Positions 16,616 through 26,237 of a stretch of DNA of 64,000 nucleotides are shown here, piece after piece. Position 1 is the first letter of the stretch. Every line of letters starts with the position of its first letter. The notes beneath the pieces were generated by a model. The model searched no databases. It was not told where the DNA came from and saw only the letters and a program-made list of their open reading frames with translations. This stretch comes from Comamonadaceae bacterium OS-4 (GTDB taxonomy: Bacteria; Pseudomonadota; Gammaproteobacteria; Burkholderiales; Burkholderiaceae_C): the NCBI GenBank assembly GCA_027924025.1, contig AP026970.1:3494501-3558500 (forward strand). The letters run 5' to 3'. The translations under genes were made by a program, and so were the position numbers.

Positions 16616-18484
16616 TTAGATTTCGATTTTGGAACCCAGCTCTACGACCGAGTTGTTGGGCAAGTTCAAGAAGTCGGCAGCGCCACTCGCGTTGTGGTGC
16701 ATCTGCGCAAACAGCTTTTCACGCCATGGCGCCATGCCCTGACCCAAGGTAGGCACCACCGTATCGCGCGACAGGAAGTAGCTGGTGGTCATTGCGTCCA
16801 AGGCGCAGCCGCGGCCCCGCATCTGCTCCAGGGCCTTCGGCACATCCGGGTCGTTTTTGAAGCCGTAATTGATGATGACTTGCCAGCAATCATGGCCGAG
16901 CGACTCGATCTGCAAGCGCTTGTCCAAGCCGATCCAAGGCACTTCGTGGCTCTTGACCGTCACAAACAAGTTATTGGCGTGCAACACCTTGTTGTGCTTG
17001 AGGTTGTGCAGCAGGGCGTTAGGCACACTGCCTTTGTCCGCGGTCAAAAACACGGCAGTGCCCTCGACCCGTGCGGGTGGGCTGACAAAGACGGCCTCCA
17101 GGAAGCTCGACAGATCCAGCGAATCGGCACGCAGTTTTTCGTTGAGCAGCCGGCGGCCGTCTTTCCAGGTCACCATCAGCGTAAAGATCGCGCCGCCGAT
17201 CGCCAAGGGGAACCAGCCGCCTTCAAAGAACTTGAGCAGATTGGACGCCCAGAAAGCGAAATCCACCACGAAGAAAAATCCGGTCGCACCGATACACAAC
17301 CACAACGGGTACTTCCAGTTGTAACGGATGACATAGAAGGTCAGGATGGTGGTGATCAGCATGTCGGTACAAACCGCAATACCGTAGGCCGCCGCCAGAT
17401 TGCTGGAAGACTTGAACATCACCACGGCCAGCACAATCGCCACGAACAAGCCCCAGTTCACAAACGGCATGTAAATTTGACCGGTGTCTTTGACGCTGGT
17501 GTGGTCAATCCGCAAACGGGGCAGGTAGCCCAGTTGGATGACCTGCTTGGTCACCGAAAACGCGCCCGAGATCAAGGCTTGCGACGCGATCACAGTGGCC
17601 ATGGTGGCAAGGCCGACCAGGGGTAGCAAGGCCCAATCAGGCGCCATCAGGTAAAACGGGTTTTTGACCGCTTCCGGGTAGTCCAGCAACAAGGCGCCCT
17701 GGCCGAAGTAATTCAGGGTGAGCGCCGGCATCACGATAGAAAACCAAGCGAGGCGGATCGGCTTTTTCCCGAAATGCCCCATGTCAGCGTACAGGGCCTC
17801 TCCGCCGGTCACGCACAACACCACCGCCCCCAGAATGATGAAGGTGATGCCGGGGTTGTTCCATATAAAGCCCAGGGCGTAATGCGGGCTGATCGCCCAC
17901 AAGATACGCGGCTGGTCAATGATGTGGCTTACGCCCAGACCAGCGATGGTCACAAACCAGACCACGGTGATCGGGCCGAAGAACTTGCCAATGCCGGACG
18001 TGCCCCGCTTCTGCACAGCGAACAGACAAAACAAAATCACCAGTGTGAGCGGGATCACAAAGCGCTTGAAGCCCGGAGATATCACCTCCAGACCCTCCAC
18101 AGCGGACAGCACCGAAATGGCCGGGGTGATCACCCCATCGCCATAGAACAAGCAGGTCCCAAAGATGCCCAGGAGCAGCAACACCCGGCGCAGCTGCGGC
18201 TTGTCTTTGACCGACTGGGACGCCAGGGCCAGCATGGCCACCAGCCCCCCTTCGCCATGGTTGTCGGCCCGCAGGACGAGTACCACGTACTTGATGGAGA
18301 CGATGACCGTCAGAGTCCAGAAGAAGATGGAGAGAATTCCGTAGATATTCTCTTCCGTGAAGGGGACATGGCCGGAGCCGAAGACTTCCTTGAGCGCGTA
18401 CAACACACTGGTGCCGATGTCGCCGTATACAACGCCGATGGCACCGAGCGTGAGTGCCGCGAGAGACGATTTGGATGCTGACAC
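16616..18484 (-). CDS. kup: Kup low-affinity potassium transporter
   Basis: The 622-residue protein equals the usual Kup length. It has the family opening [23 protein letters not shown], about twelve membrane segments (for example [13 protein letters not shown]) and a cytosolic C-terminal domain of about 170 residues. Kup is a proton-coupled K+ uptake protein. The start is taken as GTG at 18484, preceded by a G-rich stretch; the open frame continues further upstream without family similarity. It leads the kup-benE-gshB run. A K+ channel-like gene occurs elsewhere in the window. Confidence 0.93.
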   Translation of the reverse strand: MSASKSSLAALTLGAIGVVYGDIGTSVLYALKEVFGSGHVPFTEENIYGILSIFFWTLTVIVSIKYVVLVLRADNHGEGGLVAMLALASQSVKDKPQLRRVLLLLGIFGTCLFYGDGVITPAISVLSAVEGLEVISPGFKRFVIPLTLVILFCLFAVQKRGTSGIGKFFGPITVVWFVTIAGLGVSHIIDQPRILWAISPHYALGFIWNNPGITFIILGAVVLCVTGGEALYADMGHFGKKPIRLAWFSIVMPALTLNYFGQGALLLDYPEAVKNPFYLMAPDWALLPLVGLATMATVIASQALISGAFSVTKQVIQLGYLPRLRIDHTSVKDTGQIYMPFVNWGLFVAIVLAVVMFKSSSNLAAAYGIAVCTDMLITTILTFYVIRYNWKYPLWLCIGATGFFFVVDFAFWASNLLKFFEGGWFPLAIGGAIFTLMVTWKDGRRLLNEKLRADSLDLSSFLEAVFVSPPARVEGTAVFLTADKGSVPNALLHNLKHNKVLHANNLFVTVKSHEVPWIGLDKRLQIESLGHDCWQVIINYGFKNDPDVPKALEQMRGRGCALDAMTTSYFLSRDTVVPTLGQGMAPWREKLFAQMHHNASGAADFLNLPNNSVVELGSKIEI

Positions 18485-18653
18485 AAAAACCCCCAGCCTG
18501 CATGACGCGCCGGGTTCCGTTCCTTGAGGGACCGCTATTTTGCGCTTTGTAAACCGTCCGGCAAGTACCAAACACGCGTTTCGAGGGCTTTTTCGCTCCT
18601 TGTTGCAGCGCAGCAACTGGAAGCATCCGGAGCCCGAGAGGGCTTGACGGCGC

Positions 18654-19940
18654 TCAGTCGTAGCGCTCTGCGTCGGGGTCGGTGGCTTCCAGCTCGTAGC
18701 TGGCTGCCAGCATGGCCAGGCGGCCGATCACCCCGTACATGTAGAAGCGGTTGGGTGCACTGGCACCGGGGCGAACACCAGGCTGAGGTAAGTGCGTACT
18801 CTCGGCGAAAGCCAATGGCACGTAGCTGGAGCCAGGGGCGCTGAGGTTTTCGTCGACCCCACGTTCGGCATGCATCCGGTAAAAGCCACCCACCACATAA
18901 CGGTCCATCAGGTAGACCACCGGCTCGGCCACCGCATCGTTGACGCGCTCATTGGTGAGCACTCCTTCTTGCAGAATCAGCTCCAGAGGATCGGGCCCGG
19001 CTTCCAAACCGGCGCCCATTTTGCGGAGTTTGGCCTCTAAATCTTTGGTGTCGCGCACCGAAAGAATCGTGTTGCCGCTGGTCCGGTTGTCCGCCTTGAT
19101 CACAAGGAAGGGCTTTTCCTTGATGCCGTATTCCTTGTATTTCTTCTTAACCTTGGTCAGCATGCCCTCGATACGGCTCACCAAAGCGGCAATCCCCTCG
19201 GCACTGTGCAGATCCACCACGCCGTAGGGTTCGAACATCGGCGTCATCAGCCAATGGTCCACACCGATCAACTTACCAAAGCGCTTGGCCACCTCTTCGT
19301 AGCAACGGAAGTGGGTGCTCTTGCGGCGGGTCGACCAGCTGGCATGCAGGGGCGGTAACAGGTACTGCTCATGCAAGTCTTCGAGAATGCCCGGCACGCC
19401 GGCGCGCAAATCGTTGTTCAGCAGAATGGTGCACGGATCGAAATCTTTGACCCCCAAACGGCCTTTAGTGCGCACGACCGGGTCCAGGGTGATCGAATCG
19501 CCGTCGGGCAAATCAATTTTGGTGCTCTTCTTGATGTCTGCGCTGATCGAACCGATCCGCACATTCAAGCCGGCCATGTTGAAAATGCGCCCCAACTGGG
19601 CTAGATTCATCAGGTAATAAGTGCTGCGCAGGTTGTTGTCAGGAATGATCAACAGGTTGCGCGCTTCGGGGCAGATTTTTTCAATCGCCGCTTGGGCCGC
19701 CTGCACGGCCAAGGGCAGCATGGCAGGGGTCAGATTGTTCCAGCCACCGGGGAAGAAGTCGGTGTCCACCGGCGCGAGCTTGAAACCCGCATTGCGCACA
19801 TCGACGGCGGTATAGAACGGGGGCGTGTGCTCCATCCACTCCAAGCGGAACCAACGCTCGATCGCAGGCATGGAGTCCAGAATCCGCTGCTCGAGTTCAT
19901 TGATCGGACCGGTCAACGCGGTAATGAGATGGGGAACCAT
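18654..19940 (-). CDS. gshA: Glutamate-cysteine ligase, ATP-grasp proteobacterial type
   Basis: The 428-residue product matches the betaproteobacterial glutamate-cysteine ligase family, unrelated in fold to E. coli GshA. Characteristic segments are [49 protein letters not shown] and the alanine/tyrosine-rich C-terminus. It makes gamma-glutamylcysteine for glutathione synthesis. A promoter region lies at 19941-20061, where an inverted repeat with arms ACCAATCA and TGACTGGT (about 19969-19993) could be a binding site. The downstream genes kup, benE and gshB lie on the same strand, with a gap of about 170 bases before kup. Confidence 0.92.
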   Translation of the reverse strand: MVPHLITALTGPINELEQRILDSMPAIERWFRLEWMEHTPPFYTAVDVRNAGFKLAPVDTDFFPGGWNNLTPAMLPLAVQAAQAAIEKICPEARNLLIIPDNNLRSTYYLMNLAQLGRIFNMAGLNVRIGSISADIKKSTKIDLPDGDSITLDPVVRTKGRLGVKDFDPCTILLNNDLRAGVPGILEDLHEQYLLPPLHASWSTRRKSTHFRCYEEVAKRFGKLIGVDHWLMTPMFEPYGVVDLHSAEGIAALVSRIEGMLTKVKKKYKEYGIKEKPFLVIKADNRTSGNTILSVRDTKDLEAKLRKMGAGLEAGPDPLELILQEGVLTNERVNDAVAEPVVYLMDRYVVGGFYRMHAERGVDENLSAPGSSYVPLAFAESTHLPQPGVRPGASAPNRFYMYGVIGRLAMLAASYELEATDPDAERYD

Positions 19941-20061
19941 GGAGTGGCTTTCTTTGAATAATTGTGACCAATCAGTTTACAACATGACTGGTTAGGCTAG
20001 GAAGTCTCAGTTTAGTCATCATTCGCACATTGCGCGACGGAAGATCCGCGACGCATGGGGC

Positions 20062-21342
20062 TCAGGCTCGCACTTCGCCCTCGCCCAGCACCACGTATTT
20101 CAGCGAGGTCAGGCCCTCGATGCCCACCGGGCCCCGGGCGTGGAATTTGTCGGTGCTGATACCGATTTCTGCCCCCAGGCCGTACTCAAAGCCATCGGCA
20201 AACCGGGTGCTAGCGTTCACCATCACACTCGCCGAGTCCACTTCGCGCAAGAACCGCTGGGCGTGCACGTGGTTGGTGGTCAAGATGGCGTCGGTGTGGT
20301 GGCTGCTGTACCGGTTGATATGGGCAATGGCCTCGTCCACGCCGTCCACCAACTTCACGCTGACGATGGGGGCCAGGTACTCTTCATACCAGTCTTGCTC
20401 GGTGGCGTCTGTGACTTTGACACCGGCAACACCTTCGAGAATGGCTCGCCCTTCGGCATCGCAACGCATCTCGACACCCTTGTCCGCATAGATTTTGCCG
20501 ATCAGCGGCAAAAACTGGGCGGCTACACCGCGCGCCACCAGCAGGCCCTCGGTCGCATTGCAGGGGCTGTATTTGTTGGTTTTGGCGTTGTCTGCCACCT
20601 TAACGGCCATCGCGATGTCGCAAGGGTCGTCCACATAAGTGTGGCAATTGCCGTCCAGGTGCTTGATGACAGGCACCTTGGCATCGCGGCTGATGCGCTC
20701 AATCAGGCCCTTGCCACCGCGGGGGATGATCACATCCACAAACTGCGGCATCGCAATCAACTGGCCCACCGCCTCACGGTCGGTGGTTTGCACCAGTTGC
20801 ACCGCATCGGCAGGCAAACCGGCTTCGGTGAGGGCCTGCTGCACCAGCTTGGCTAGCGCTTTGTTGGAGTCAATCGCCTCCGAGCCGCCCCGCAAGATGC
20901 AGGCATTACCGCTCTTGATGGAGAGGCTGGCGGCCTCGATGGTCACATTCGGGCGGCTCTCGAAAATCATGCCGAACACCCCGATCGGCACCCGCATCTG
21001 GCCCACGCGGATACCGCTGGGCTGCTGCTTCATGCCGATGATTTCGCCGATCACATCGGCCATGGCGGCCAGCTGCTCGCAGCCTTCGGCGCAGGTTTCG
21101 AGCACTTTGGGGGTGAGCTTGAGGCGATCCACCATCGGAGCCGACAGGCCGTTGGCCACGGCCCGCTCAATATCCTTGGCGTTGTCCACCTGCAGGGCAG
21201 CAGTGTTCTCACGCAGCAGGCGGGCCAATGCACGCAATGCTACGTTTTTCATAGCGACTGGCGCTCGCGCCATCAGGGCGGATGCCACTTTTGCTTGTGA
21301 ACCAAGGGCCAGGGTGTATTCGGTGGTGTTGGTGGCGTTCAT
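20062..21342 (-). CDS. proA: Gamma-glutamyl phosphate reductase
   Basis: The 426-residue enzyme reduces gamma-glutamyl phosphate to the semialdehyde in proline biosynthesis. It shows the aldehyde-dehydrogenase-like fold of ProA, with [36 protein letters not shown] and the catalytic cysteine in [11 protein letters not shown]. The C-terminus includes [15 protein letters not shown]. The ATG at 21342 gives the standard length. It follows holA and a small gene on the same strand, the arrangement commonly seen in related betaproteobacteria. Confidence 0.96.
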   Translation of the reverse strand: MNATNTTEYTLALGSQAKVASALMARAPVAMKNVALRALARLLRENTAALQVDNAKDIERAVANGLSAPMVDRLKLTPKVLETCAEGCEQLAAMADVIGEIIGMKQQPSGIRVGQMRVPIGVFGMIFESRPNVTIEAASLSIKSGNACILRGGSEAIDSNKALAKLVQQALTEAGLPADAVQLVQTTDREAVGQLIAMPQFVDVIIPRGGKGLIERISRDAKVPVIKHLDGNCHTYVDDPCDIAMAVKVADNAKTNKYSPCNATEGLLVARGVAAQFLPLIGKIYADKGVEMRCDAEGRAILEGVAGVKVTDATEQDWYEEYLAPIVSVKLVDGVDEAIAHINRYSSHHTDAILTTNHVHAQRFLREVDSASVMVNASTRFADGFEYGLGAEIGISTDKFHARGPVGIEGLTSLKYVVLGEGEVRA

Positions 21343-21386
21343 GGGCTGATTTTCGCAGAACACAGAAAGACCCGATCCAGCCCCGC

Positions 21387-21947
21387 CTACCCTCCGCCCA
21401 GACTGCCCGACCAGCGCTCCAGATCCTGCACCACGTCGCCCAGCGACTGGGCCTCGGCCACCACCGCATCCCACACGGGCGAGGTAACCCGCACCCCCGA
21501 CTGAAACAGCGCCGTCTGCATGCGCTCTTGCACCCGGCGCTGCCACTGATCAGGGGCGCATGTGTCACCCAGCGCGGCCAAGACCTGCAGCTTGGCATCG
21601 GCCATGCCCTGTACCCGCATCAGACGCAACAGGCGTTGGCGGGTATCTTGTGTCACGGTGTGGTGGCTCAAGTGCGAGTGAAGGCTTTCATTGAGCAGCA
21701 TTTCCAGGACCTGCGCCTGGTCATGGCAGACACGGCTCCAGACGATCGCCCCCTCAAAGTGCTGCAGGCTGCGCTTGAAGGTCAGCACCGCCTCGGCAAA
21801 AGGCTGGGCGTGGAAAAAGCAAAACCCGCCGGGGGTCCATTGCTGGGCCTCCAGACGTTGCCATCCGCCACCGGATTGGCAGTGCAAACGGATGGCAATC
21901 TGATTGTGGCGGGGCGCAAGCCGCTGGTCAGGGGTGGGCGCTTGCAT
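21387..21947 (-). CDS. Conserved hypothetical, possibly PilZ-like
   Basis: The 186-residue product lies between holA (13 bases away) and proA (44 bases away). Its first ~75 residues (basic [15 protein letters not shown], then [14 protein letters not shown] and a strand ending [12 protein letters not shown]) follow the strand pattern of PilZ-like beta-barrels. The exact RxxxR and D/NxSxxG c-di-GMP motifs are not visible, so nucleotide binding cannot be claimed. The rest is helical. A longer frame overlapping holA was not chosen because the ATG at 21947 fits the intergenic spacing. Confidence 0.6.
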   Translation of the reverse strand: MQAPTPDQRLAPRHNQIAIRLHCQSGGGWQRLEAQQWTPGGFCFFHAQPFAEAVLTFKRSLQHFEGAIVWSRVCHDQAQVLEMLLNESLHSHLSHHTVTQDTRQRLLRLMRVQGMADAKLQVLAALGDTCAPDQWQRRVQERMQTALFQSGVRVTSPVWDAVVAEAQSLGDVVQDLERWSGSLGGG

Positions 21948-21960
21948 GGTTTTGCTGCCT

Positions 21961-23058
21961 TCAGCGGCGGCCGGCAGGGGGAGCAAGCCCCGGCGAGGTG
22001 CCGGCACACAGCCCGCACACCTGCAGCGCCAGCCGGTGCAGCGCTTGCCAGCCGCTGGCTGGCCAGTCGGGCTGCTTGAGGCCTTTGACAATGCCGTCCA
22101 CCACATGGGCGGACTGCAAGAGCTCTGCCAATGTGCGCTCAGACAGCTTGGGCAGCACCCGCTCGAAGAGGCGCTCTTTGACGCCCCAGATGCGGTTTTC
22201 GCGCAGGGCCATCGGCAAGGGGCGCCCTTGGCCCATGGCGTCTTTGACCCGCTTCAAGGAGCGAATATCTTCGGCAAGGGTGTAGTGCACCAGCACTTCG
22301 GCCTCGCCTTCGGCTTGCAGACCATCGAGCATGCGTTGCACCCGGGCTGCCTGGCCGGCAAGCACCGCTTCAGAGAGCTTGAACACGTCGTAGCGCGCCA
22401 CATTGAGCACGGCGCTTTCGACCTGCGCAAGCGTCAACACGCCGTCACCGGTATCCGCCGGATACAGCAGGCCGAGTTTTTGAATTTCCTGGTGAGCAGC
22501 CAGCAGGTTGCCCTCCACACGGTCGGCAAAAAACTGCAGGGTGCGCTGCCCTTCTTCACCGGCGGCCACCCGCTGCCCTTGGGCGCCCAGGCGCTGGGCA
22601 ATCCACTGCGGCAAGGCGTTGCGCTCAATCGGATCGACTTGGAGCGAGATGCCATAGCTCTCCAGCGCGGAGAACCAGGCGCCGGACTTAGTCATCTTGT
22701 CCAAGCGCGGCAGCATGACGATGGTGAGGGTGGAGTCATTGCCTTGCGCGGCTTCGGCCAACTGCTGCAGCGCAACGCTGCCGTCTTTGCCCGGCTTGCC
22801 GCTGGGGATGCGGATTTCCACAATCTGCTTGTCAGCAAACAGGCTGAGCGAGCCGCCTGCGGCAAGCACCTCGCTCCAATCGAAGTGGGCACCGGCCACG
22901 GTGTGCGAGGTGCGCTCGGTGTAGCCCTGGGTGCGGGCCACTGCGCGGATCGCATCCAGCGCCTCTTGCTGCAATAGCGGCTCGTCACCGTGCAAGGTAT
23001 ACAGGCTCTTGAGCCCGCGTTGCAGGTGGTTCTGGAGTTGGTTGGCCGCGACTTGCAT
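21961..23058 (-). CDS. holA: DNA polymerase III subunit delta
   Basis: The 365-residue protein is the delta subunit of the clamp loader, which opens the sliding clamp. The N-terminus shows LQNHLQRGLKSLYTLHGDEPLLQQEA, followed by IVEIRIPSGKPGKDG, and the middle has the HolA pattern NLLAAHQEIQKLGLLY and LTLAQVESAV. The C-terminal collar part includes ENRIWGVKERLFERVL. In related genomes holA directly follows lptE; here three arginine-related genes stand between them. Confidence 0.93.
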   Translation of the reverse strand: MQVAANQLQNHLQRGLKSLYTLHGDEPLLQQEALDAIRAVARTQGYTERTSHTVAGAHFDWSEVLAAGGSLSLFADKQIVEIRIPSGKPGKDGSVALQQLAEAAQGNDSTLTIVMLPRLDKMTKSGAWFSALESYGISLQVDPIERNALPQWIAQRLGAQGQRVAAGEEGQRTLQFFADRVEGNLLAAHQEIQKLGLLYPADTGDGVLTLAQVESAVLNVARYDVFKLSEAVLAGQAARVQRMLDGLQAEGEAEVLVHYTLAEDIRSLKRVKDAMGQGRPLPMALRENRIWGVKERLFERVLPKLSERTLAELLQSAHVVDGIVKGLKQPDWPASGWQALHRLALQVCGLCAGTSPGLAPPAGRR

Positions 23059-23114
23059 AGGGTGGTGAGTTTACTTGGCACACCCGCCCTTGCACAATCG
23101 CGGCGCATCAGGGC

Positions 23115-24023
23115 TTAGGCGGCCAGCTCCAGCGTGGCAGCCGATGGCGCGAGTACGGTGCACAGCAGTTCGGTCGCCGCGCGGGCGGTCTGCCCCCCAA
23201 AGTCGCGCAAGGGGTTGTACTCGGTGAGTTCCATCGCCACAAACTGCGGATCGTGGCTGCAGCCGTCCAGGGCCTGAAGCGCATCCGCCAGACGAATGCC
23301 CTGCTCGACCGGCGTGCCGGTGCCGGGCGCATCGCGCGGGTCAAGCCCATCGAGATCGAAGCTGATGCCCCATCCCGCAGTACCCGTCGACGCAATAGCC
23401 CGGGCCTCGGCAAAGCAGGCGGCAAACCCGCGCGCCAAGACCTCGGGCATGTACATCACGCGCACGCCCAGTTGGCTGAGCAAGGCCTGCTCAGCCGGCT
23501 CGTAACTGCGGGCACCGATGATGGCGACCTGCGAAGGCAACAACTTGCCGCGCCAGCCAAATACATCCGTCATCCCCACCGAACCGTGACCCAACAGCGC
23601 CGCCAAGGGCATGCCATGGGGGGCCTGGGTATCGGAGGTGTCTGGGGTGTGGGCATCCAGGTGTGCGTCGATCCAGACTAGGCCCACTCTGCCTTGGGGG
23701 CGCAGATGTTCTGCCACGGCACTCCAGGTGCCCACTGCACACGAATGGTCACCGCCCACCACCAGGGGTTGCTGCCCGTGGTGCAGCACCTGCGCCACCG
23801 TGTGGGCCAGATGGTCTGAGAACCCTTCAATCGCCCCCAAGCGGCTGCTAGCCAGCATAGGCTGGGCACTCACCGTCTCGCCCCAGGTCACGGTGCGTCC
23901 GGTCGCTGCCAAAGCGCGCTGCAACCCATGCTCTTTCAGGGCGTTGGAGCCCCATTTGCATCCGCCATCGCTGGCGCCCTCGCCGACTGCTGCGCCAACG
24001 ATGTGTAGCACCGGCTGGCTCAT
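23115..24023 (-). CDS. rocF: Arginase (ureohydrolase family)
   Basis: The 302-residue enzyme hydrolyses arginine to ornithine and urea. The dinuclear manganese site is visible as GGDHS, DAHLDAHTP and SFDLDGLDP, and TEYNP near the C-terminus is also conserved. Its start overlaps the stop of the ornithine cyclodeaminase gene by four bases, so the two are made together and would convert arginine to proline through ornithine. Agmatinase is an alternative, but the pairing with ornithine cyclodeaminase favours arginase. Confidence 0.9.
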   Translation of the reverse strand: MSQPVLHIVGAAVGEGASDGGCKWGSNALKEHGLQRALAATGRTVTWGETVSAQPMLASSRLGAIEGFSDHLAHTVAQVLHHGQQPLVVGGDHSCAVGTWSAVAEHLRPQGRVGLVWIDAHLDAHTPDTSDTQAPHGMPLAALLGHGSVGMTDVFGWRGKLLPSQVAIIGARSYEPAEQALLSQLGVRVMYMPEVLARGFAACFAEARAIASTGTAGWGISFDLDGLDPRDAPGTGTPVEQGIRLADALQALDGCSHDPQFVAMELTEYNPLRDFGGQTARAATELLCTVLAPSAATLELAA

Positions 24024-25072
24024 GCGGCTTTGCGCAAAGGCGCAGGAACGGTGGTGGCACAGGCGAACAGGTCTTTGGGATCTGCGAGGTCGGGCACCAG
24101 TTGCACGGTGCTGCCTACGCCCAGTTTCTGGGACAGTGCATGGACATAGCGCAGGGCCGACAAGTCCTCCAGGGCAAAACCCACCGAGTCAAACAAGGTG
24201 ACTTGCTCGGCATGGTCCCGGCCCGCAGCGTGGCCCGCCAGTACCTGCCAGAGTGGGTGGGTCACAAAGTCTGCAGGCATCTGCTGCAGCTCGCCTTCGA
24301 TGCGGGTCTGGGGTTCAAACTCCACAAAGACTTTGGCCTGATTCAGGATGGCGGCCTCCAGCTCGGTCTTGCCCGGGCAGTCGCCGCCCACGGCATTGAG
24401 GTGCATGCCGGGCTCGATCATGTCCGCCGTCAAGATGGTGGCATTGGTTTTGTCGGCGGTTACTGTGGTCACGATGTCGGCGCCGCGCACCGCTTCTCGG
24501 GTGGAGGCACAGCGCACGATGCTCAGCGCGCCAGAGTCGGTGTAGGGGCGCAAGTTCGCCACCAGCTTGTCGGTCGCCTTGGGGTCCACATCGAACACGC
24601 GCAGGGTGGTAATGCCCAGCTGCGTCATGAACGCAATTGCCTGGAATTCGCTTTGCGAGCCATTGCCGATCAGCGCCATGGTTTTGCTATTCCGGCGGGC
24701 CAGCACTTTGGCCGCCATGGCCGAGGTCGCAGCCGTGCGCAAGGCGGTGGTAATGGTGAGCTCGCTGAGCAACTCGGGGTAACCGGTGGCCACATCTGCC
24801 AGCACGCCGAAGGCCATCACGGTGGACAGACCTTGCAGCGGGTTCTTGGGGTGGCCGTTCACGTATTTGAACGCGTACAGCGCGTTGTCGGACACCGGCA
24901 TCAGCTCGATGACACCGTTGGTGCTGTGGTTGGCAGTGCGGGGGGATTTGTCGAAGTCCTCCCAACGCAAAAAGTCTTCACGGATGGTCTGGGCCATCTC
25001 GGACATCATGGGTGCCAGACCGTGCTGGCGCACCAGGGCTTGCATGTCATGGACGTCGATATAGCGGGTCAT
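24020..25072 (-). CDS. Ornithine cyclodeaminase
   Basis: The 350-residue protein has the ornithine cyclodeaminase/mu-crystallin architecture: the substrate-side FKYVNGHPKNP and the NAD-binding ALIGNGSQSEFQ, with VFDVDPKAT ending the second strand, then GMHLNAVGGDCPGKTEL. It would convert ornithine to proline with release of ammonia. GAGGAGAA upstream of 25072 is a strong ribosome binding site. It is coupled to the arginase gene and lies downstream of an Lrp-family regulator; a palindrome stands 33 bases before its start. Confidence 0.93.
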   Translation of the reverse strand: MTRYIDVHDMQALVRQHGLAPMMSEMAQTIREDFLRWEDFDKSPRTANHSTNGVIELMPVSDNALYAFKYVNGHPKNPLQGLSTVMAFGVLADVATGYPELLSELTITTALRTAATSAMAAKVLARRNSKTMALIGNGSQSEFQAIAFMTQLGITTLRVFDVDPKATDKLVANLRPYTDSGALSIVRCASTREAVRGADIVTTVTADKTNATILTADMIEPGMHLNAVGGDCPGKTELEAAILNQAKVFVEFEPQTRIEGELQQMPADFVTHPLWQVLAGHAAGRDHAEQVTLFDSVGFALEDLSALRYVHALSQKLGVGSTVQLVPDLADPKDLFACATTVPAPLRKAA

Positions 25073-25104
25073 GGGCTTCTCCTCAGGGCAAAGTGCCGCG
25101 AGGG

Positions 25105-25121
25105 GATGCGGATTCCGCATC
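25105..25121. promoter_or_regulatory. Near-perfect palindrome upstream of ornithine cyclodeaminase
   Basis: GATGCGGATTCCGCATC is a 17-base inverted repeat broken only at the centre. It lies 33-49 bases before the cyclodeaminase start and downstream of the Lrp-family gene, so it could be an operator. A 5'UTR hairpin is equally possible, and no known consensus was matched. Confidence 0.4.
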
Positions 25122-25250
25122 TACCGCAACGCCGGCAGCTGCACCTAGTCTAGGCCTGCCCGCAGGGAGTTAAGCGACGAAGTCGGGCTGGCAAAGCGCG
25201 CAAACCGCTGCCGACCTTGAATGCCACTTCCGAAACGGAATTACCGATAA

Positions 25251-25724
25251 TCAGCGTGTCGTGCGGACCATGAGGGGGAAGCCGGCAAACTCTTTCACGG
25301 TTTGCAACTCGGTGCTGGTCACAACCTTGTCGACACCCAAGCCGACATCGTCAATCCAGGTATTGGTCAGTTCACGGTAGTGGTTCAGGTCACGGCAAGC
25401 CAGGCGGACCAGGTAGTCATAGCGGCCGCTCACCAGGTAGCAGGCAATCACTTCCGGGCAGGCGACCATGGCCTGCTCGAAGCGCTGCACTGTTGCCTGG
25501 CGCTGGTCCTTGAGGGCAATTTCCGCAAACACCGACACATGCTCACCGATGGACTGGCGTGCCAGCAAGGCACGGTAACCCTCGATGTGCCCTTCGTCCT
25601 CCAGCTTGTGAATCCGGTTCAAGGTTGCACGGGCCGACAGGTTGACCACCTCTGACAAGGCTTGCGCGCTCATGCGTCCGTCGCGCTGCAGCAACTCCAG
25701 CAGGGTGTGATCGACCCGGTCCAT
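25251..25724 (-). CDS. Lrp/AsnC-family transcriptional regulator
   Basis: The 157-residue protein has the N-terminal helix-turn-helix of the Lrp family (DHTLLELLQRDGRMSAQALS, then LSARATLNRIHKLEDEGHI) and the C-terminal ligand-binding RAM domain (VIACYLVSGRYDYLVRL). It is probably the arginine or ornithine responsive regulator of the adjoining catabolic genes. ATG at 25724 is preceded by AAGGTGG; a GTG at 25730 is also in frame. It starts inside the last codons of lptE and therefore appears cotranscribed with it, which is unusual for a local regulator. Confidence 0.9.
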   Translation of the reverse strand: MDRVDHTLLELLQRDGRMSAQALSEVVNLSARATLNRIHKLEDEGHIEGYRALLARQSIGEHVSVFAEIALKDQRQATVQRFEQAMVACPEVIACYLVSGRYDYLVRLACRDLNHYRELTNTWIDDVGLGVDKVVTSTELQTVKEFAGFPLMVRTTR

Positions 25725-25731
25725 GGCCACC

Positions 25732-26232
25732 TTAGGGATTCAGGCTTTTCACAGCCGCAATACGGCGCAGCAACTGCTGCACGATGTCGGACTGCATGTC
25801 GCGGTAGAGCAGCGCCTCTTCCGCCTCTTTGGCCAGCACCGCGGACTCGTTGAAGCTGATGTCCCGCTCCTGCAAGATGTCCGTGGGCTCAATCAGGTCA
25901 CGGCCTTGCGAGGTGCGCATGCGAAAACGCACCTTGATACGGAGCTGGTATTCGCGCACCTGGCCGGAGGCGTTGAGGGCCACGATCACCTTTTCGCGCG
26001 TTTCGCCCAAGATATCGACAATCACCTCCGGAGGCACTCCGCCCGCAGGCGGCGCCACCGGCCGCACCATGTCGCCCAGGTAGCGGCTGAGCTCCGAGGC
26101 CACCGCCGCGCCCTTTTCAGGCGTGACCGCAATCGTTTCAAAAGCGTAGTTTTGTTTGCCGCGCAGCTTGAAGCCGCAGCCTCCCAGCAGGGCAGCCACA
26201 GGCAGCGCAAAAAGCGATCGGCGTTGCAGCAT
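25732..26232 (-). CDS. lptE: LPS assembly lipoprotein LptE
   Basis: The 166-residue product has a lipoprotein signal with lipobox LLGGC (cysteine 19), followed by GFKLRGKQNYAFETIAV, the usual LptE opening. LptE plugs the LptD barrel that inserts lipopolysaccharide in the outer membrane. The C-terminus contains RDMQSDIVQQLLRRI, a helix conserved in betaproteobacterial members. It starts five bases after leuS, as in related genomes. Confidence 0.92.
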   Translation of the reverse strand: MLQRRSLFALPVAALLGGCGFKLRGKQNYAFETIAVTPEKGAAVASELSRYLGDMVRPVAPPAGGVPPEVIVDILGETREKVIVALNASGQVREYQLRIKVRFRMRTSQGRDLIEPTDILQERDISFNESAVLAKEAEEALLYRDMQSDIVQQLLRRIAAVKSLNP

Positions 26233-26237
26233 GGTGA

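Noticed and set aside
18485..18653. Small inverted repeat AGCCC-GAGA-GGGCT between kup and gshA as a terminator
   Set aside because: The stem is only five bases and no T run follows on the gshA strand; I see nothing else certain in this gap.
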